64,000 bases of DNA, taken from assembly GCA_021613335.1 (NCBI GenBank), contig JAJTWR010000021.1, forward strand, positions 2,996,001 to 3,060,000, written 5' to 3'. Both the position numbers and the translations under genes were made by a program. The DNA comes from Whitmania pigra (lineage: Eukaryota; Annelida; Clitellata; Hirudinida; Haemopidae). The first letter of the stretch is position 1; each line of letters begins with the position of its first letter. Under the pieces are notes generated by a model, which was given only the letters and a program-made list of their open reading frames with translations, was not told the DNA's origin and ran no database searches. Shown here in pieces: positions 1 through 12,699 of this stretch.

Positions 1-240
1 TTTAATAATTTATAACATTAATTTCAATTTTTGTTATTATATTTATTCGAATTATTAATCGTTGTTTAAAAACTAGGGTCATGACCTTTGGAATTGAACA
101 TGCCCCCTGAACTATTGGAATGAGAAAAATGTTCTTTTTTAGTCGCAAAATTAAATATTGCATTATTTTAACTATTAAGTACTTATCGTCTAAAGAACAA
201 TAATGACAGTCATTCAATTTTATGAAATTCAGAAAATAAT

Positions 241-259
241 CGTCGTCGTCGTCGTCGTT

Positions 260-291
<32 letters not shown>

Positions 292-296
292 GATCG

Positions 297-327
<31 letters not shown>

Positions 328-560
328 ATCTGCGCCATCTGCAGACAGTTCCTCGGACGACCGGAAAATTTATGATTACTCTCACCTGTATTGGATGAAG
401 ACGACGATGACTATGTTGATGATGATGATGATGAACTTCCGGGAAAATGAATGAATGCCATCTTCAGCGGGAGAATTTTTTTACCTTTTGATGATTGTTC
501 ATCGCCATCATCATCATTGTCATCGTCATCGTCTTAGTCATCGTCATCATCATCTTCAGT
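241..560. repeat. CGT/CAT trinucleotide microsatellite
   Basis: Mixed (TCG)n, (TCATCG)n and (CAT)n runs at 241-326, with smaller GAT and CAT runs around 400-435 and 500-560. No coding signal. Low-complexity frames through it are translation of the repeat. Confidence 0.9.
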
Positions 561-978
561 CTCAAACATTAATTGAATTTAAATTTTAATTCGAGCAAGT
601 ATTTGTAATGAAATGTTCGAACAAGTTGTATAATGAAATAAAATATTCAACATTCAAATGTGTTATTACTGAATTCATAAATATGGAAATGATTACTTCA
701 TACCTTATTATAAGCAAACGTGAACATCAGACGAACCGATTAAATGTAAATGAATACAAGAATATATAAATGAACCATCATGAATAAAATTTATGGATAT
801 GTAAATGAATTGCTTAATATAGTGAACTAATAGCAATAACAAACGTAAACAATGTCCAATGTCTCTGTTACAGCAGTTGCTTGTTAGTATCGTTATTATG
901 GCTGATATCATATAAACATCATTATCAACATCGTCAGTGCAATCAGATCAGCGTCCATCATGCGCAGGCTCTCCTGGG

Positions 979-1047
979 CCGTCCATGTTCGGTATCCGCT
1001 TTTCGATGGAACAAAAGATCCAGGGTTCGATTCCTGGTTTTGGACGG
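979..1047 (+). other. tRNA-like or SINE-like sequence
   Basis: CCGTCCA at the 5' end pairs perfectly with TGGACGG at the 3' end. The T-arm-like CCAGGGTTCGATTCCTGG carries a canonical B box. Three extra bases between T arm and acceptor and no clear anticodon arm make a functional tRNA unlikely; a tRNA pseudogene or SINE head is more probable. Confidence 0.35.
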
Positions 1048-1697
1048 TCGTTACGGAGTCGGAAGGATTGATGGTTGGATGTGGAACGTTGATTTGAATG
1101 CTCGCCTGATTGATGATTAAATATCAATCGTCCGTCAAACCAGAGTTAAGAATAAATGGCAAGTTAAACGGTTATCACTTTTTTGTATGGTTGCAATGTT
1201 TTTTTATTATTATTTAATATATTTTGTTATTATTATTTATATTACCATTATTATATATTATAGTGATATTTGTATTTTTATATTTATTGTATTAGGTTTA
1301 TATTTGTATATGTTTTTTTATCAAAAGCACGGAATATCCCCTAAGGCTGTAAGTAGATCTATTCTTAGATCACTCCATGTCTATATTTAGATGGCCCTGG
1401 AATTCCCAGTAGGGTCGAGGCACGAAGGCTCTGAATGACCTCACGCGTGAACTATGAACTTTGACCCGAGGTCAATCTTGTTCCATCGCGGACCTTTCTC
1501 CACCGAGGATATCTATGTTTGTCAAGTTCTTTGATTTCTAAAAATAACAAAAATAGAAGAATAACACGTAGAAAATCATAGTAATAATTAATAAATAATA
1601 AACAAATCATAATAAAATATTTTTAATTCTCTCCAGCGACTCCTGAGGATGCTATGAAATGGAGGTTCTAGAAATAAATGGAAAGTAATGAATTTAT

Positions 1698-1698
1698 T

Positions 1699-1729
<31 letters not shown>

Positions 1730-1757
1730 ATGTCGTCGTCATCATCATCATCATCAT
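1698..1757. repeat. CAT microsatellite
   Basis: (ATC)n interrupted by GTCGTCGTC. Surrounding 1100-2040 is AT-rich, with GGATG-type repeats at 1860-1945, and holds no recognisable gene. Confidence 0.9.
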
Positions 1758-2045
1758 TCCAAAGTGTGATTGAATAAAGTTGTGTGTCAGAAGTCACAAT
1801 GCTAGAACTCAATTAACGAATGATTGAAATAATGAAGGAAGGAACGAATGTGTTAATGATGGGTGAATTACTGGATGGATGGATTGTTGGATGGGTGAAT
1901 GATTGGATGAATAGTTGGACGGGTGGATGACCGGAAGGATGAATGCCATCGTCTAATGTCTCGCCGCATGTGTTTGTTCACCACGGATATTTAACGCATT
2001 TTATCGGGCATTTCATATCGTCTCTAGTCGTAAGAGTGTCAAGGT

Positions 2046-2194
2046 CGATGATGATGATGATGACGACGACGATGATGATGATGATGATGATGACGATGAT
2101 GACGACGACGATTATGATGATGATGATGATTGATGATGATGATGATGGATGATGATGATGATGATGATGTGATGATGATGATGATGATGATGAT

Positions 2195-2243
<49 letters not shown>

Positions 2244-2258
2244 CATCATCATCATCAA
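2046..2258. repeat. Long GAT microsatellite with phase slips
   Basis: About 210 bases of (GAT)n with GAC variants and several single-base phase slips (TGATTGATG, GATGGATG, GATGTGATG), ending in a reversed ATCATC run that could fold back on the main tract. Confidence 0.95.
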
Positions 2259-2360
2259 TTAATCGCAACTAGTTTTATGTCGTCACTGGTTCCAGATCCT
2301 TTCCACCTGTGATAATTCAAGGTGCCTGGATACCTGGATATCTTGCAGGTGGCACATGAC

Positions 2361-2478
2361 TCATTCATTCATTCATTCATTCATTCATTCATTCATTCAT
2401 TCATTCATTCATTCATTCATTCATTCATTCATTCATTCATTCATTCATTCATTCATTCATTCATTCATTCATTCATTC
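2361..2478. repeat. ATTC tetranucleotide microsatellite
   Basis: Almost perfect (TCAT)n, about 29 units, followed by degenerate copies to 2540. Low mutation load suggests a young, unstable tract. Confidence 0.95.
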
Positions 2479-3059
2479 GATCATTCAATAGTTCAATTCA
2501 TCCATCCACTAATTCATTTTTTCATCCATCCATCGTTTACATCTGATGATGCCTGATACCAATATGTTGCTTTTAGGACCCCCATAAATTCAAGTGTCAT
2601 CCCGTGTGGTTCCATCCTATTGCGTTTGTCTGCCTTTAATTTATAACCGTCGCGATGATTATGATGGTTGAGATGGTGATGATGTTGATGGTGGTGTTTT
2701 AAAAAAATTGTTTGGTCAGTCACCAGCATATATCATATTTATATCATTTGCATAGCATTGTTACTATGAAATATTTATCATTTGTATTATAATATATATA
2801 TATATGTGTGTATATATATATATATATAATAATACATCAAAAACAAAATTCGAGTCTAAAAATAACCGACTATTAGGAAATAATGGTAAAACGAAACAAA
2901 CAGCGCAGTTCAATCTGACCTTGGAACTGGTGATAACCTAAATTAGATTACCTGGAGTGGCCTACTTCAGTTAAAAGTATAGACTACCTGGAGAGTCTTT
3001 ATTGACTTTTTCATTTTATTTATTTATTTATTTTATTTTATTATATATCAAACTAAAGT

Positions 3060-3815
3060 GTACTTGAGACCACTAACACAAGTCTTTACCATTTACATAC
3101 AAAAAGAACATAATCTCCGAATGGCAAAGATAATCAGATATCTGTTAAGAAACTATTAAAGTCAAAGTAGCGTATTAGTGCATTAAAACGAGATATTGTA
3201 TTTGAGTTCGCGATTTCATTTGGCAGTGCATTCCATGGTTTTACGATCCTATTGCAGAAAGAATATTTGGTGAAGTCTGTTGAAAATTTATGACATCGAC
3301 GTTTGAAACTGTGCCCTTTCGTACCTGTGTAATCCTAGACGTGTAACGGATGCATCATGCGAGATTCTGCAAAGCCATTTAGTAATTTAAGGCAAAGTGA
3401 GAAAAAGTCAGACAGGAGGCGCCGTCTCTCCAGGGTCGGTCTGGTAGTCGTAAGTTGAAGATGTTATGCTCTTTCCATGTAGGGGTATTTAGCAAATGTT
3501 GAAATTGATTTGGTGAATCTTTTTTGGGACATTTTCTATTAAATAATTATTTGTGGTGAGGGTTCCCTACTGGTGAACACTGGTGAACAATATTCAAGAA
3601 TTGGTCTGACGTAAGTCTTAAAGGCAAGCTTTGAGACATCCTGGCCTCTTTAGTAGAAAGATGTCCTGATCATCCATGAAACTTGCCGCAGCTTTATGAG
3701 TGATGGCATCAATGTGGGTTGCAATTTTAAGCCGGGATCAATCATGATCCTGAGATCTCTAACCCTGTCCACGTGTTGGAGGGTGTGATCGTTGAAACTG
3801 ACGATACTCAGGATC
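3060..3815 (-). pseudogene. Non-LTR retrotransposon RT C-terminal remnant
   Basis: Minus-strand reading with frameshifts shows late motifs of a CR1/jockey-like reverse transcriptase. In order: a V-R-D-L-x-I-x-I-D-P-G-L-K block (about 3700-3770), YVRPILEYCSPVF (about 3565-3620), and the terminal NRIVKPWNALPNEI (about 3200-3260). Stops and shifts make it non-functional. No N-terminal or endonuclease part was found. Confidence 0.7.
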
Positions 3816-3829
3816 TTTCTTTTTTTTTA

Positions 3830-6680
3830 ATTTTTTAAATTTTATTTAAAAAAATCATATTTATTACATACTTCTGCAGCTCTTTCTCAGTGTTTCCCCA
3901 AGTCTCTCCACTGGAATTACTTTAAAATAAGTAATAAATATTAAATGAATTTAATAAAAACTTTTCAATCAAAAAAAAATTCAATCAATTGATTAAGTAG
4001 TCTATATCACTCACAAAACCCCAGAAGTTGTATCCTTCAAAATTGACTTAGAAGCCCTTGAAAATCCACGTAAACATTCACAAACCATGGCAACGGAGAA
4101 ACCAGAGATCGTTTCATTATAAAAAAAAAAACAAACAAATAATGTTTAAATGTTTTTACAAAAATTATTAAAATTCATTTTAAGGAATGCAAAAATTATT
4201 TAAAAAGAAATTATAAAAATAAATCTAGAATCATTTATACTAATTACACAATTGAACAACAAAATCCTTTCGCTGATATCTTGATATCCAGTGACAGTTA
4301 TTAGTCAATCTAAACGATTTTGAATATGTGAATTTGTCTTTATCACCTTCCATTTTTAAAATATCCACGATTTAAAATTTTATATTTCCATTAATTCGAC
4401 ACATCATAAAATGAAAATTTTAAGCAAATGTTTTGTTTTTTTTTTATAAATGTTGTTAAAATATTTATTTCAACTTTCTTACAGTCATATTAAGCAAATA
4501 AAAACCTTTATTTGGCAACATCTTAAAAAATTGACCTGATAGAGCAAAATGGTTTTCAGATTTGAAATCAGCATCAAAAACTGAAAAAGCTAATGACTTT
4601 TAAGGTATCTTCAGCTTGTTCTACAGTGTTATATTTTTGATTATTACAAAATAGTCATTCTGTAGAAAATACATCATTTATCATCTTTAAAATTCGAAAT
4701 AACTAATTTTTACCAATTTATAAGTAATTAATAATCAATATATAAAAACTTCATTTGCTTATTTTAATATATATATATATATTTTTTACATATTACTTAA
4801 ATAATCAAAAATGTAATTTATAAATAATTTTTTTAAAACTCTCTTTTATTCCCCTTGTAAAACACCAGAATGTTGTTCTTCATTTGACGTAAAATTCCCC
4901 ACAGTGGCACAGATGGCGTTGATAGCGCAATTTATGGCGCCGTATTTATTCTATCCACGACTCATTTTACAGAAGATGACGATCATTTAATTAAAAAATA
5001 AATAATCATTACGGACCACATAATTTATAAAACTTAACTTAAATTATAACTGATCATATAATTTATATAACTTAATTAATCATAACTTATCACATGATTT
5101 CTAATTTAATTTGAAATAATAAACAACATTCGAAAAAATTAAATAACTTTACAAACAACTACTACCTGAAGAAAACACTAGCAACAAAATTTAAGAAGAT
5201 TACAATAAAAAATCTTGTTATTGCTCAAAATGATTCAATTGGAAACTTCAATCAGACTTGTCCAATCTCCAACCACCTGTTCAATGTTTCCATGAAAACC
5301 GAGGCTCCGCCCATTGAAACGCCGGGGCACGACCCGGCGATGTTTTAGAAAGATCGTCTCTGGCGCGGTATTAACACGTGATCCAATTAATTATTTATGA
5401 GGTGATTAAATATTCATGAATGAATCATCATAGCCTTGTCATAGATTATTCTGTTGTCGAAGATGCCTGGTCTGATGCATGTGAAGATGAGTTGGTGAGT
5501 GAATGAATGATTGTGAGTGGCATAACAAAAACATATTCAAGCGTCCGCCTTATACGAATGAGACATTAAGTATCTAACTTTTGTACTCATATCTCGTCAT
5601 TAATTTCTACTTCATCGATCCATCCATACATCCATCATTTCATCCATACCCATCCATTCATCCAACTATCGCCATTTTTTTGTGCGTGGGTGGTGAGACG
5701 AGCGCGCGCACTTGCTCTTCCGTTGGCGCCTGCAGACCTCAGGTAAACCTGCTTCTGAAACTCGTCTACTCTGAACTCGGGAAGCGATGTTTTCTTTCCC
5801 TCTTTCTTGACTTTTCTGAAATATTTTCTTTTTGTGAGAAATTAATAAAAATAATATTTAATACAAATAATATTAAAAATAACAACAATACTTCTATTTA
5901 TAGTAGTAGTATCAACAATTGCTACGAGCTATAATAAATATTGTAATTACGCTACGGATTAAGAATGCTAATTTATTAAAAAAATTAGTTTTTTTCATTC
6001 GAAAGTTTACAAAAACGCGATAGACACTGAAGGGTTGAAATCGAAATAAGGGTTGATTTGCTATTTAATATAAACATAAACATTAATTAATTAAATAATT
6101 CCTTAATAATAAAGTAATTATAGCAACAATCATCATCACCAGAAAATGTCTACAACATTCCACGGTTAGCACAGAGATTACAACGAGAAGCAGCAAAGAA
6201 GGTAAGAAATATCTAACGTGCACATGTTTTTAATTGTAATTATATGAAAACTTTTTATTATAAAATTATTTAATTATATTAAAATAATATTTCAACAAAA
6301 ATAAAATATTTTAATAATAATAACATAAATATAAAAATGTTAAAATAAAATATTTTAATAATAATATCAATATAAAAATGTTAACATTAGTAATAAAACT
6401 GATGGAAATATTTTTATATTAAAAACATTGACAATAATATTTTAAAAAACTTCATTTGATATTATAAGTTAATTTTGTTAATAATTAAAAATAATTTGTT
6501 TTTATTTTAACAACTGAAATTGAGTGGAAATAAACAACTTTTAATTAAAATATTTATTTTTATTTTAAAAATCAACAAAGATTAGAAAAAAATCTGAGTG
6601 TCTCTTTTTACAATTTCCATGGAAAACTCAAGAAATTGCAAAATAAAAATTGTGCATTCAAATATTATATATAACTTAAT
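3830..6680. other. AT-rich intergenic stretch
   Basis: No coding region, RNA gene or repeat family recognised. Locally GC-richer blocks at 4850-4950 and 5270-5370 and a CCATC-type repeat at 5615-5665. Confidence 0.5.
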
Positions 6681-6684
6681 AAGA

Positions 6685-6732
6685 ATAATAATAATAATAA
6701 TAAAATAATAATAATAATAAGAATAATAATAA

Positions 6733-6785
<53 letters not shown>

Positions 6786-7024
6786 TAAGAATAAGAATAA
6801 TAAATAAGAAGAATAATAATAAGAATAATAATAATAAGAATAATAATAATATTAATAATAATAATAATAATAGAATAGGAATAATATTAAAAAATAATAG
6901 AATATAAGAAGAATAATAATAATAATAAGTACTCTAATACTAATAATAATAATAAGATAATACGAATAATTAATAATAATTAATAATAATAAAATAATAT
7001 AAGAATAATAATAATAATAATTAA

Positions 7025-7113
<89 letters not shown>

Positions 7114-7190
7114 TATAATAATAATAATCATAATAATAATAATATAATATAATAATAATAATAATAATAATATAATAATAATATAAAATC
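6685..7190. repeat. 500-bp AAT-rich microsatellite
   Basis: Mostly (AAT)n with AAG and ATAAT interruptions, most regular at 7020-7190. It is the longest simple tract in the window and faces an ATT tract at 7362-7453 in inverse sense. Confidence 0.95.
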
Positions 7191-7204
7191 TGTTTGTTTT
7201 AAAA

Positions 7205-7312
7205 AGCGTCATGAGCCTTAGAATTAGGTGCGCCAAACCATTTGTATAGCGCCGTACCCAGGGGCACTTTGTGGCGGTGCAAGCTGGGAAGCGAAGACGA
7301 CACGTAACTGTT
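7205..7312 (-). mobile_element. Inverted SINE copy, same tail family
   Basis: The minus strand reads GGCGCTATACAAATGGTT after a GC-rich block, matching the tails at 28800 and 28858. It lies between two long AAT and ATT microsatellites of opposite orientation. Confidence 0.4.
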
Positions 7313-7361
7313 GCGTTATTTCACAGGAACGCTAGCCTCTCAGACAACTTCCACGTTAAAT

Positions 7362-7381
7362 TATTATTATTATTATTATTA

Positions 7382-7433
<52 letters not shown>

Positions 7434-7453
7434 TTATTATTATTATTATTATT
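7362..7453. repeat. ATT microsatellite, inverse of the upstream AAT tract
   Basis: (ATT)n of about 90 bases. With 7020-7190 it forms a potential hairpin enclosing the inverted SINE copy. Confidence 0.95.
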
Positions 7454-7796
7454 GCTATGTTCTACATCTTTAAATTTTATAGTTATAGTTTAATCAATTG
7501 ACAAATAAAAATGTCATTATAATCGTTTTACGTTTCATTGTTCTAGCCATCAATCAATAGTGAATTTATGAGGCACAATTTCGTCTCCTATGCTCTTTTG
7601 GTTTTAGCGCAATTTGCGCTGCGTTCGCTCGGCGTCCGAAAATTCGGTCAAAAAAATTTCAAAAGGAAAATCTATTTTCCGTTCTATGTTTCCCATGAAA
7701 GCTTAGCAAGGAATCAATAAATTACATTTTTGGAAGGACTTAAAATATGAAAATTAAAACAGTTTATTAGAAAAAAAACCAAAGCAATTAATTACC

Positions 7797-9440
7797 TATT
7801 TTCACGAAATTAACACATGGACGAATATAACATGCAATTTTTCCAATTTGTGTAAAAAATCACTTATAAAACACGCAAACGATTATAACACGCACCAATA
7901 GACGCACTTTTTGCTTTTGACTAATGATATTTAACAAATAATCACTTAACTGTACATTTTAATTAGATTTATATTTTATTTAATCATCATGTAATAGAGT
8001 TCAAATTCAATGAGAAACATTGATGAATTATGCAAATGGTCCGACATTACGTAAAGCATGAAATAATTACAGAAAATTAAAATTTATATAAATTAAAATA
8101 ATTAATTAAAGTAGTTTCTAATATATGAAACAATTAAATATAAAAGTTGTCAAAAAAATTTCCGTTGGCTGAACGGCCGATGTTTGAAGTGATAGATACA
8201 GTGATATGTAGATATAAGATTGAAATATCAAGAGACAATTCCTCGCAAAAAATTCCCAGTAAGCGTTGTTCATTCCAACAAAAAAGGCTGGATGGACACA
8301 TCAGCAATGAAGCTCTGGATTCAGAAATATTTTAAAGGGAGACCGGGCTGATTCTTTTCAAAAAGCTCGCTGTTGATCATGGATGCAATGACTACTCATA
8401 AAGAGGAGTCAGTTAAGAAGATGCTCAATGTGCGCCCGCATTGCCTAATGGTTAAGGCCGAGCCTCTCACGATGGCACCGCGGATTCAAACCGTCCTAGT
8501 CAGCTATGCAATGGTTAACAAAAAAAAAACAAAACAAAAACAAACGAAGATGTTCAACTCAAGTGGATGTCACATTGCAATCATCCCGGGTTGTCTAACA
8601 TCCAAACTGCAACTACAAATCGTTGACAAATTGTCAGGTCTCAGTGGGAGGAATGAATGCAGAATGACACACACACTCACACACCATCTGGACTAGTCAG
8701 GAATTCCTTGTATTCCGAAGTGTGCACGTGGGTTGCACGAGCATGGGGCAAGTGTCGCTGTATTTGATTCTGAGTGGCTTTAGAAAGGCTGGCATTAAAT
8801 CTACAGGAGAGGAGGAAAGTCACCACCCGGATAATGAACTAGAGTGCTATCCAGCACGAGTCGAAAATGAATATGAAGACTGTTCGACTTTTGACGGATT
8901 TGAAGGCTTAGTTGATGATGACGAATAATTATTGGTCTTCTAATTGATTCTTTGAATGTACATTATGCCTGTTACTAAATTGTTTAAAAACTTCAAAGAT
9001 TAAAGATTCATGAGCTCGCTACAATTGACCAAAATTGGTCACGAGTCGCTTCGGTATTGCGTTCTCTCCAATTCTTCCTCGAATCTATTTTTCTTTTCAA
9101 AATTTGCATCAACTTCCTACTTTGGAATGCAGATTGTTCATGCATAATAATTAAGACAAAAGTGAAGCAATACTTCAAAAAACGTTAATGAACTTGTTAA
9201 CCAATTCCACGCTGTAAAGGTTTCCACCTAACGAGTCTCGGTGTCCCAAACTCCCCAAAACATGGAAATCACATTTTAAATGTCTTAAGAGACATTTTTA
9301 GACATTTTGAGATCAATTCTTGGAGTAGATGATGAAGTTAAGCAGATGTACCATGCTGTGAGAGACAACTTCACTGGAAGGTATAGCATCGTTGAGGTCC
9401 AAACAGTACATCAATTAAAACATGATATTATGGTATTGAA
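7797..9440 (+). mobile_element. Pogo-like DNA transposon, copy 1, degenerate
   Basis: The left end (TATTTTCACGAAATTAACAC from about 7799) and the following ~430 bases match the left inverted repeat of copy 2. The helix-turn-helix and early DDE parts are deleted, leaving late DDE ([17 protein letters not shown] at about 8380-8430), interrupted by a SINE (8430-8545), then [29 protein letters not shown] and the [16 protein letters not shown] tail ending at TAA near 8926. The non-coding part to about 9430 matches 61140-61630 of copy 2. I could not find the right inverted repeat, so this copy is truncated. Confidence 0.7.
8430..8545 (+). mobile_element. tRNA-derived SINE nested in pogo copy 1
   Basis: The insert starts GCGCCCGCATTGCCTAATGG (a pol III A-box-like TTGCCTAATGG). 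It has a B-box-like GGATTCAAACC near 8483 and ends in an A-rich tail with AAAAC units. It is flanked by GAAGATGCTCAA (8418-8429) and GAAGATGTTCAA (8546-8557), a 12-bp target duplication with one mismatch. Copy 2 of the host transposon has the uninterrupted site. Confidence 0.75.
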
Positions 9441-9678
9441 GTTTCCCTTTCAAAAACCATAAATAGACTATTGATCTGAACATGAAATGTAGCTCATGTA
9501 CAATACAACAGGCTTTATAATTGCATTGAAAGAAACAAGGTTTTTTTTTTAAAATAAATTGAGATCAATTCTTGAAGCAGATACTGAAGCTATGCAGATG
9601 TACCATGCTCTGCTCTTCACTGTGAATGTATGGAATTGTAGAGGTCCAAATAGTGAATCATTTATAACATGAAAGTAT
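9312..9678. repeat. Tandem diverged copies of a 120-bp unit
   Basis: The unit starting GAGATCAATTCTTGGAGTAG at 9312-9430 recurs, diverged, at 9561-9678 (GAGATCAATTCTTGAAGCAG). A single copy is at 61512-61632 inside pogo copy 2. It is non-coding. Confidence 0.6.
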
Positions 9679-10709
9679 GACCAAAAGCTGCATATAATTT
9701 TTGCAATCCAATGGGTTTCATGATGTGATGGCAACATAAAAAAATCAAGTGACTCATCACCAGCAAAATCCAGAGCAGTGGTGGTAATTCATTACAGTTA
9801 CCAATTTGAATCATTTTAATGAGCTCCAAGAGAATGGGCTAAAACTTTAATTTTGTTTTCCAATAAAGACTGCAAAAGACTGATACCTGACTCTATGATC
9901 AAAATTGTATCTGTTTTATTCCATGCTTTTGGGAAGTGTTCAAAGAGTATATAGCAGGACTATTAAAAGATTGAAGACATTTACTACAGTAAGTCCATGC
10001 ATGTGATGTTTGACTACTAAAATGTTAAACAGCACCAACAAACAGCAAAATCATGCCGATGACCACTACGATGATGTTGACGACGATGACGATGATGATG
10101 ATGAGGAGGAGGAGGAAGAAGAGGAGTGGGGGCAAGACATCGACATCGATGTCGAAACTTTTGTTGTCGCCGGATATTTGCTTGTTTTCGTGTTTCTTTG
10201 CAAATGTTTGTCAAGGCTCGCAGATTTGTCGTAGAAGTTGTTGTAAGAATGGATGGATGGTTGAATTAATGAATGGAAGGATAAATGAATAAATTAATTG
10301 TAATCAATGAATTAATGAATTTTATTAATTAGTATTAATTAATTAATGAATTTATTAATTAGAATTAATTAATTAATTAATTTTATTAATTAGAATTAAT
10401 TATTGACTGGACTGATGAATGCATGGATGAATGAATCAATGTATAGATGGATGGAAGAATGGTTAAGTCTTGAATAGGAAAGGGCGTCTTGAGTGGGGTA
10501 GTGAGTGGACATCATTTCTAAGCGATAGCGATCCGAAATATCCAGCTAATCCGTCGAGCGCATGGACTTCTTCATCACATTTTATCGCCCAGAGAACTTC
10601 CGCCACGTTTTCTTTTAACCCAATGTTGTTTTTTCTCATTCATTGATTTTGGAACCTCGAAATGCTTCTTTTGTTTCAAAAATTAGCCATTAAGGATCAG
10701 ATCGCTTGA

Positions 10710-10860
<151 letters not shown>

Positions 10861-11139
10861 TTTATTTTAATTTTATTATCTCGGACTCAATCTTTGCAGG
10901 AATTCATTTTGTGTTTTTGGCGCCACTTGGAATCTTCTGTTGGACGATTTGAGAGTCACTCGGATTATACGTTGTTTTTATCATTTTATTTTTTTTATTC
11001 TTAGGTTCATTCACTCATTCATTCATCCATCCATCTATCTGACAGTTGCTTATGAATTTATGCTTTAATCACAATAATAATATATAATAAATATCATATA
11101 TAATAATATAAAATTTATATTAATAATTTAACACGAACA

Positions 11140-11264
11140 GGAACACGAAGTTTAGGGGAGAATGGCAGGTGGATGGATAACAAAGTAATTTGTGGATGGG
11201 TTATGAATTTTAATATGTAATATATTCTATTACACCTGCTATTTTCCCCTAGACTTCGTGTTCC
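11140..11264. repeat. 125-bp foldback with 32-bp arms
   Basis: 11140-11171 and 11233-11264 are inverted repeats (GGAACACGAAGTTTAGGGGA and its complement) with about three mismatches in 32, separated by 61 bases. Could be a tiny MITE or a structured RNA locus. No clear target duplication seen. Confidence 0.6.
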
Positions 11265-12699
11265 TCCGTGAGACCTGATGCTTCGTCATCACGCTCTTGC
11301 GCAGAACATAAACACTTCCGGTCGAACTGTTTGGCGCTCGCTAGCGCCATTTTTATTGACGTCCCTCCATTAACTTTTTACGACAAAGCTGAATTTCTGA
11401 GAAACGGCGCTACATAAATGAACACGCGAAGTTCCGTGTAATGGAAGGGGTCTGATCTCGACTGACGAGGGCTTGCCGTGGTTTTCCAGGGTTAAAATTG
11501 CCGAAGGGTCAGCATTTTCAAGGCTAACACTCTGATACTGAGTTCTAGAAGAGGAATTAATCGCAAGTTGACGAAGCAAGGAGACCGATTGGAGAGGATT
11601 TCCAGTATCCATTTTTGATTTATTAAAGAGCTTCCGGTGGCCATCTTTGTTTGGTTAGAGAACTTCCGGCGTCCATAACTTTTTGTTTTTGTTTTCGTTT
11701 CTTTTGTCATCGAAATAATTGAGTAATTAATTAAATAATGATGCTTGATTCAGCGGATCGATAATTTATTTATTTTTCATTTCATTTAAAGGGCTTAACG
11801 ATGATGATAATGTTCGCGTTATTTAAATGCGTCCAAATGATTACGATGATAATGATGCCCGTGATAACGGAATTGCATAGCTTATTTATTATTACCTTAT
11901 AATTATTACAATCATGACAACAACACCAGCAACAACGACAACAAAAACAACCGCAACAACCATAATGTCATCACATGACTAATTCAAATGGCGACAGCAT
12001 CTACAAACAGAACATCACAGAGATGGATGGATGGACGACTGAGTGGATTGACGGGTGGTTGATTGGTTGGATGGATAGGTGAATTGATGAGTTGATAGAC
12101 AAAGAAGACTCAACAAATTATTGATAGTAAAAGTGGGTAGGGGAATTTTAATGCACTTCTGGGTTTATGAGATGAATTTATGCATGAATTAATAAATTAG
12201 TAAATGAGTAGATGAATGGATGATTGAATTGAATGATTGATTGAACGAGATTGACTAAGTGTGGGCACTAGAAAATTAAAGTAAGTCATTCACTCATTCA
12301 TTCAGAAGTTTAATCTCAAAACCCTTGAAATCTAAAACGCAAACCCACTCTGAAACATATCCACCGTTCACCGCCATCCGTTTACGATCAGTAAAACAGT
12401 CCTGGCGCTCGCTGGAAACGAGAATTTAGCGGGCCGTCCGTCGTCCACCCTCAGAAGCGCCTTTAATGATACCCACTAGACCTCCATAAACCCCGGAAAT
12501 TCATCGCCCAAGTACGTCTCTCTGTCTGTCTATCCATTCGTTAAAGGGGTTCTCTGGATACGAGAGCATGAGACGTAAGACGAGATGCTCCTGATGCTGG
12601 ATCGATTGATTGATGGATGGATAGATTTTTCTTAAAAGTTTCTTAAAACTCCGCCTTAGAGCTCCGACAGGGATCCTCAGAATAGTTTCCCCTGTCTTC

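Noticed and set aside
1978..2312. Open frames rich in His, Asp, Ser and Met
   Set aside because: Frames of the GAT repeat, with no non-repeat coding sequence attached.
2322..2556. Frames with repeated S-F-I-H
   Set aside because: Translation of the ATTC tetranucleotide repeat.
6685..7190. CRISPR-like or satellite array
   Set aside because: Simple AAT repeat without spacers or a longer unit.
8147..8335. Small open frame inside pogo copy 1
   Set aside because: It starts in the terminal repeat and runs across a deletion into out-of-frame transposase sequence; not a gene.
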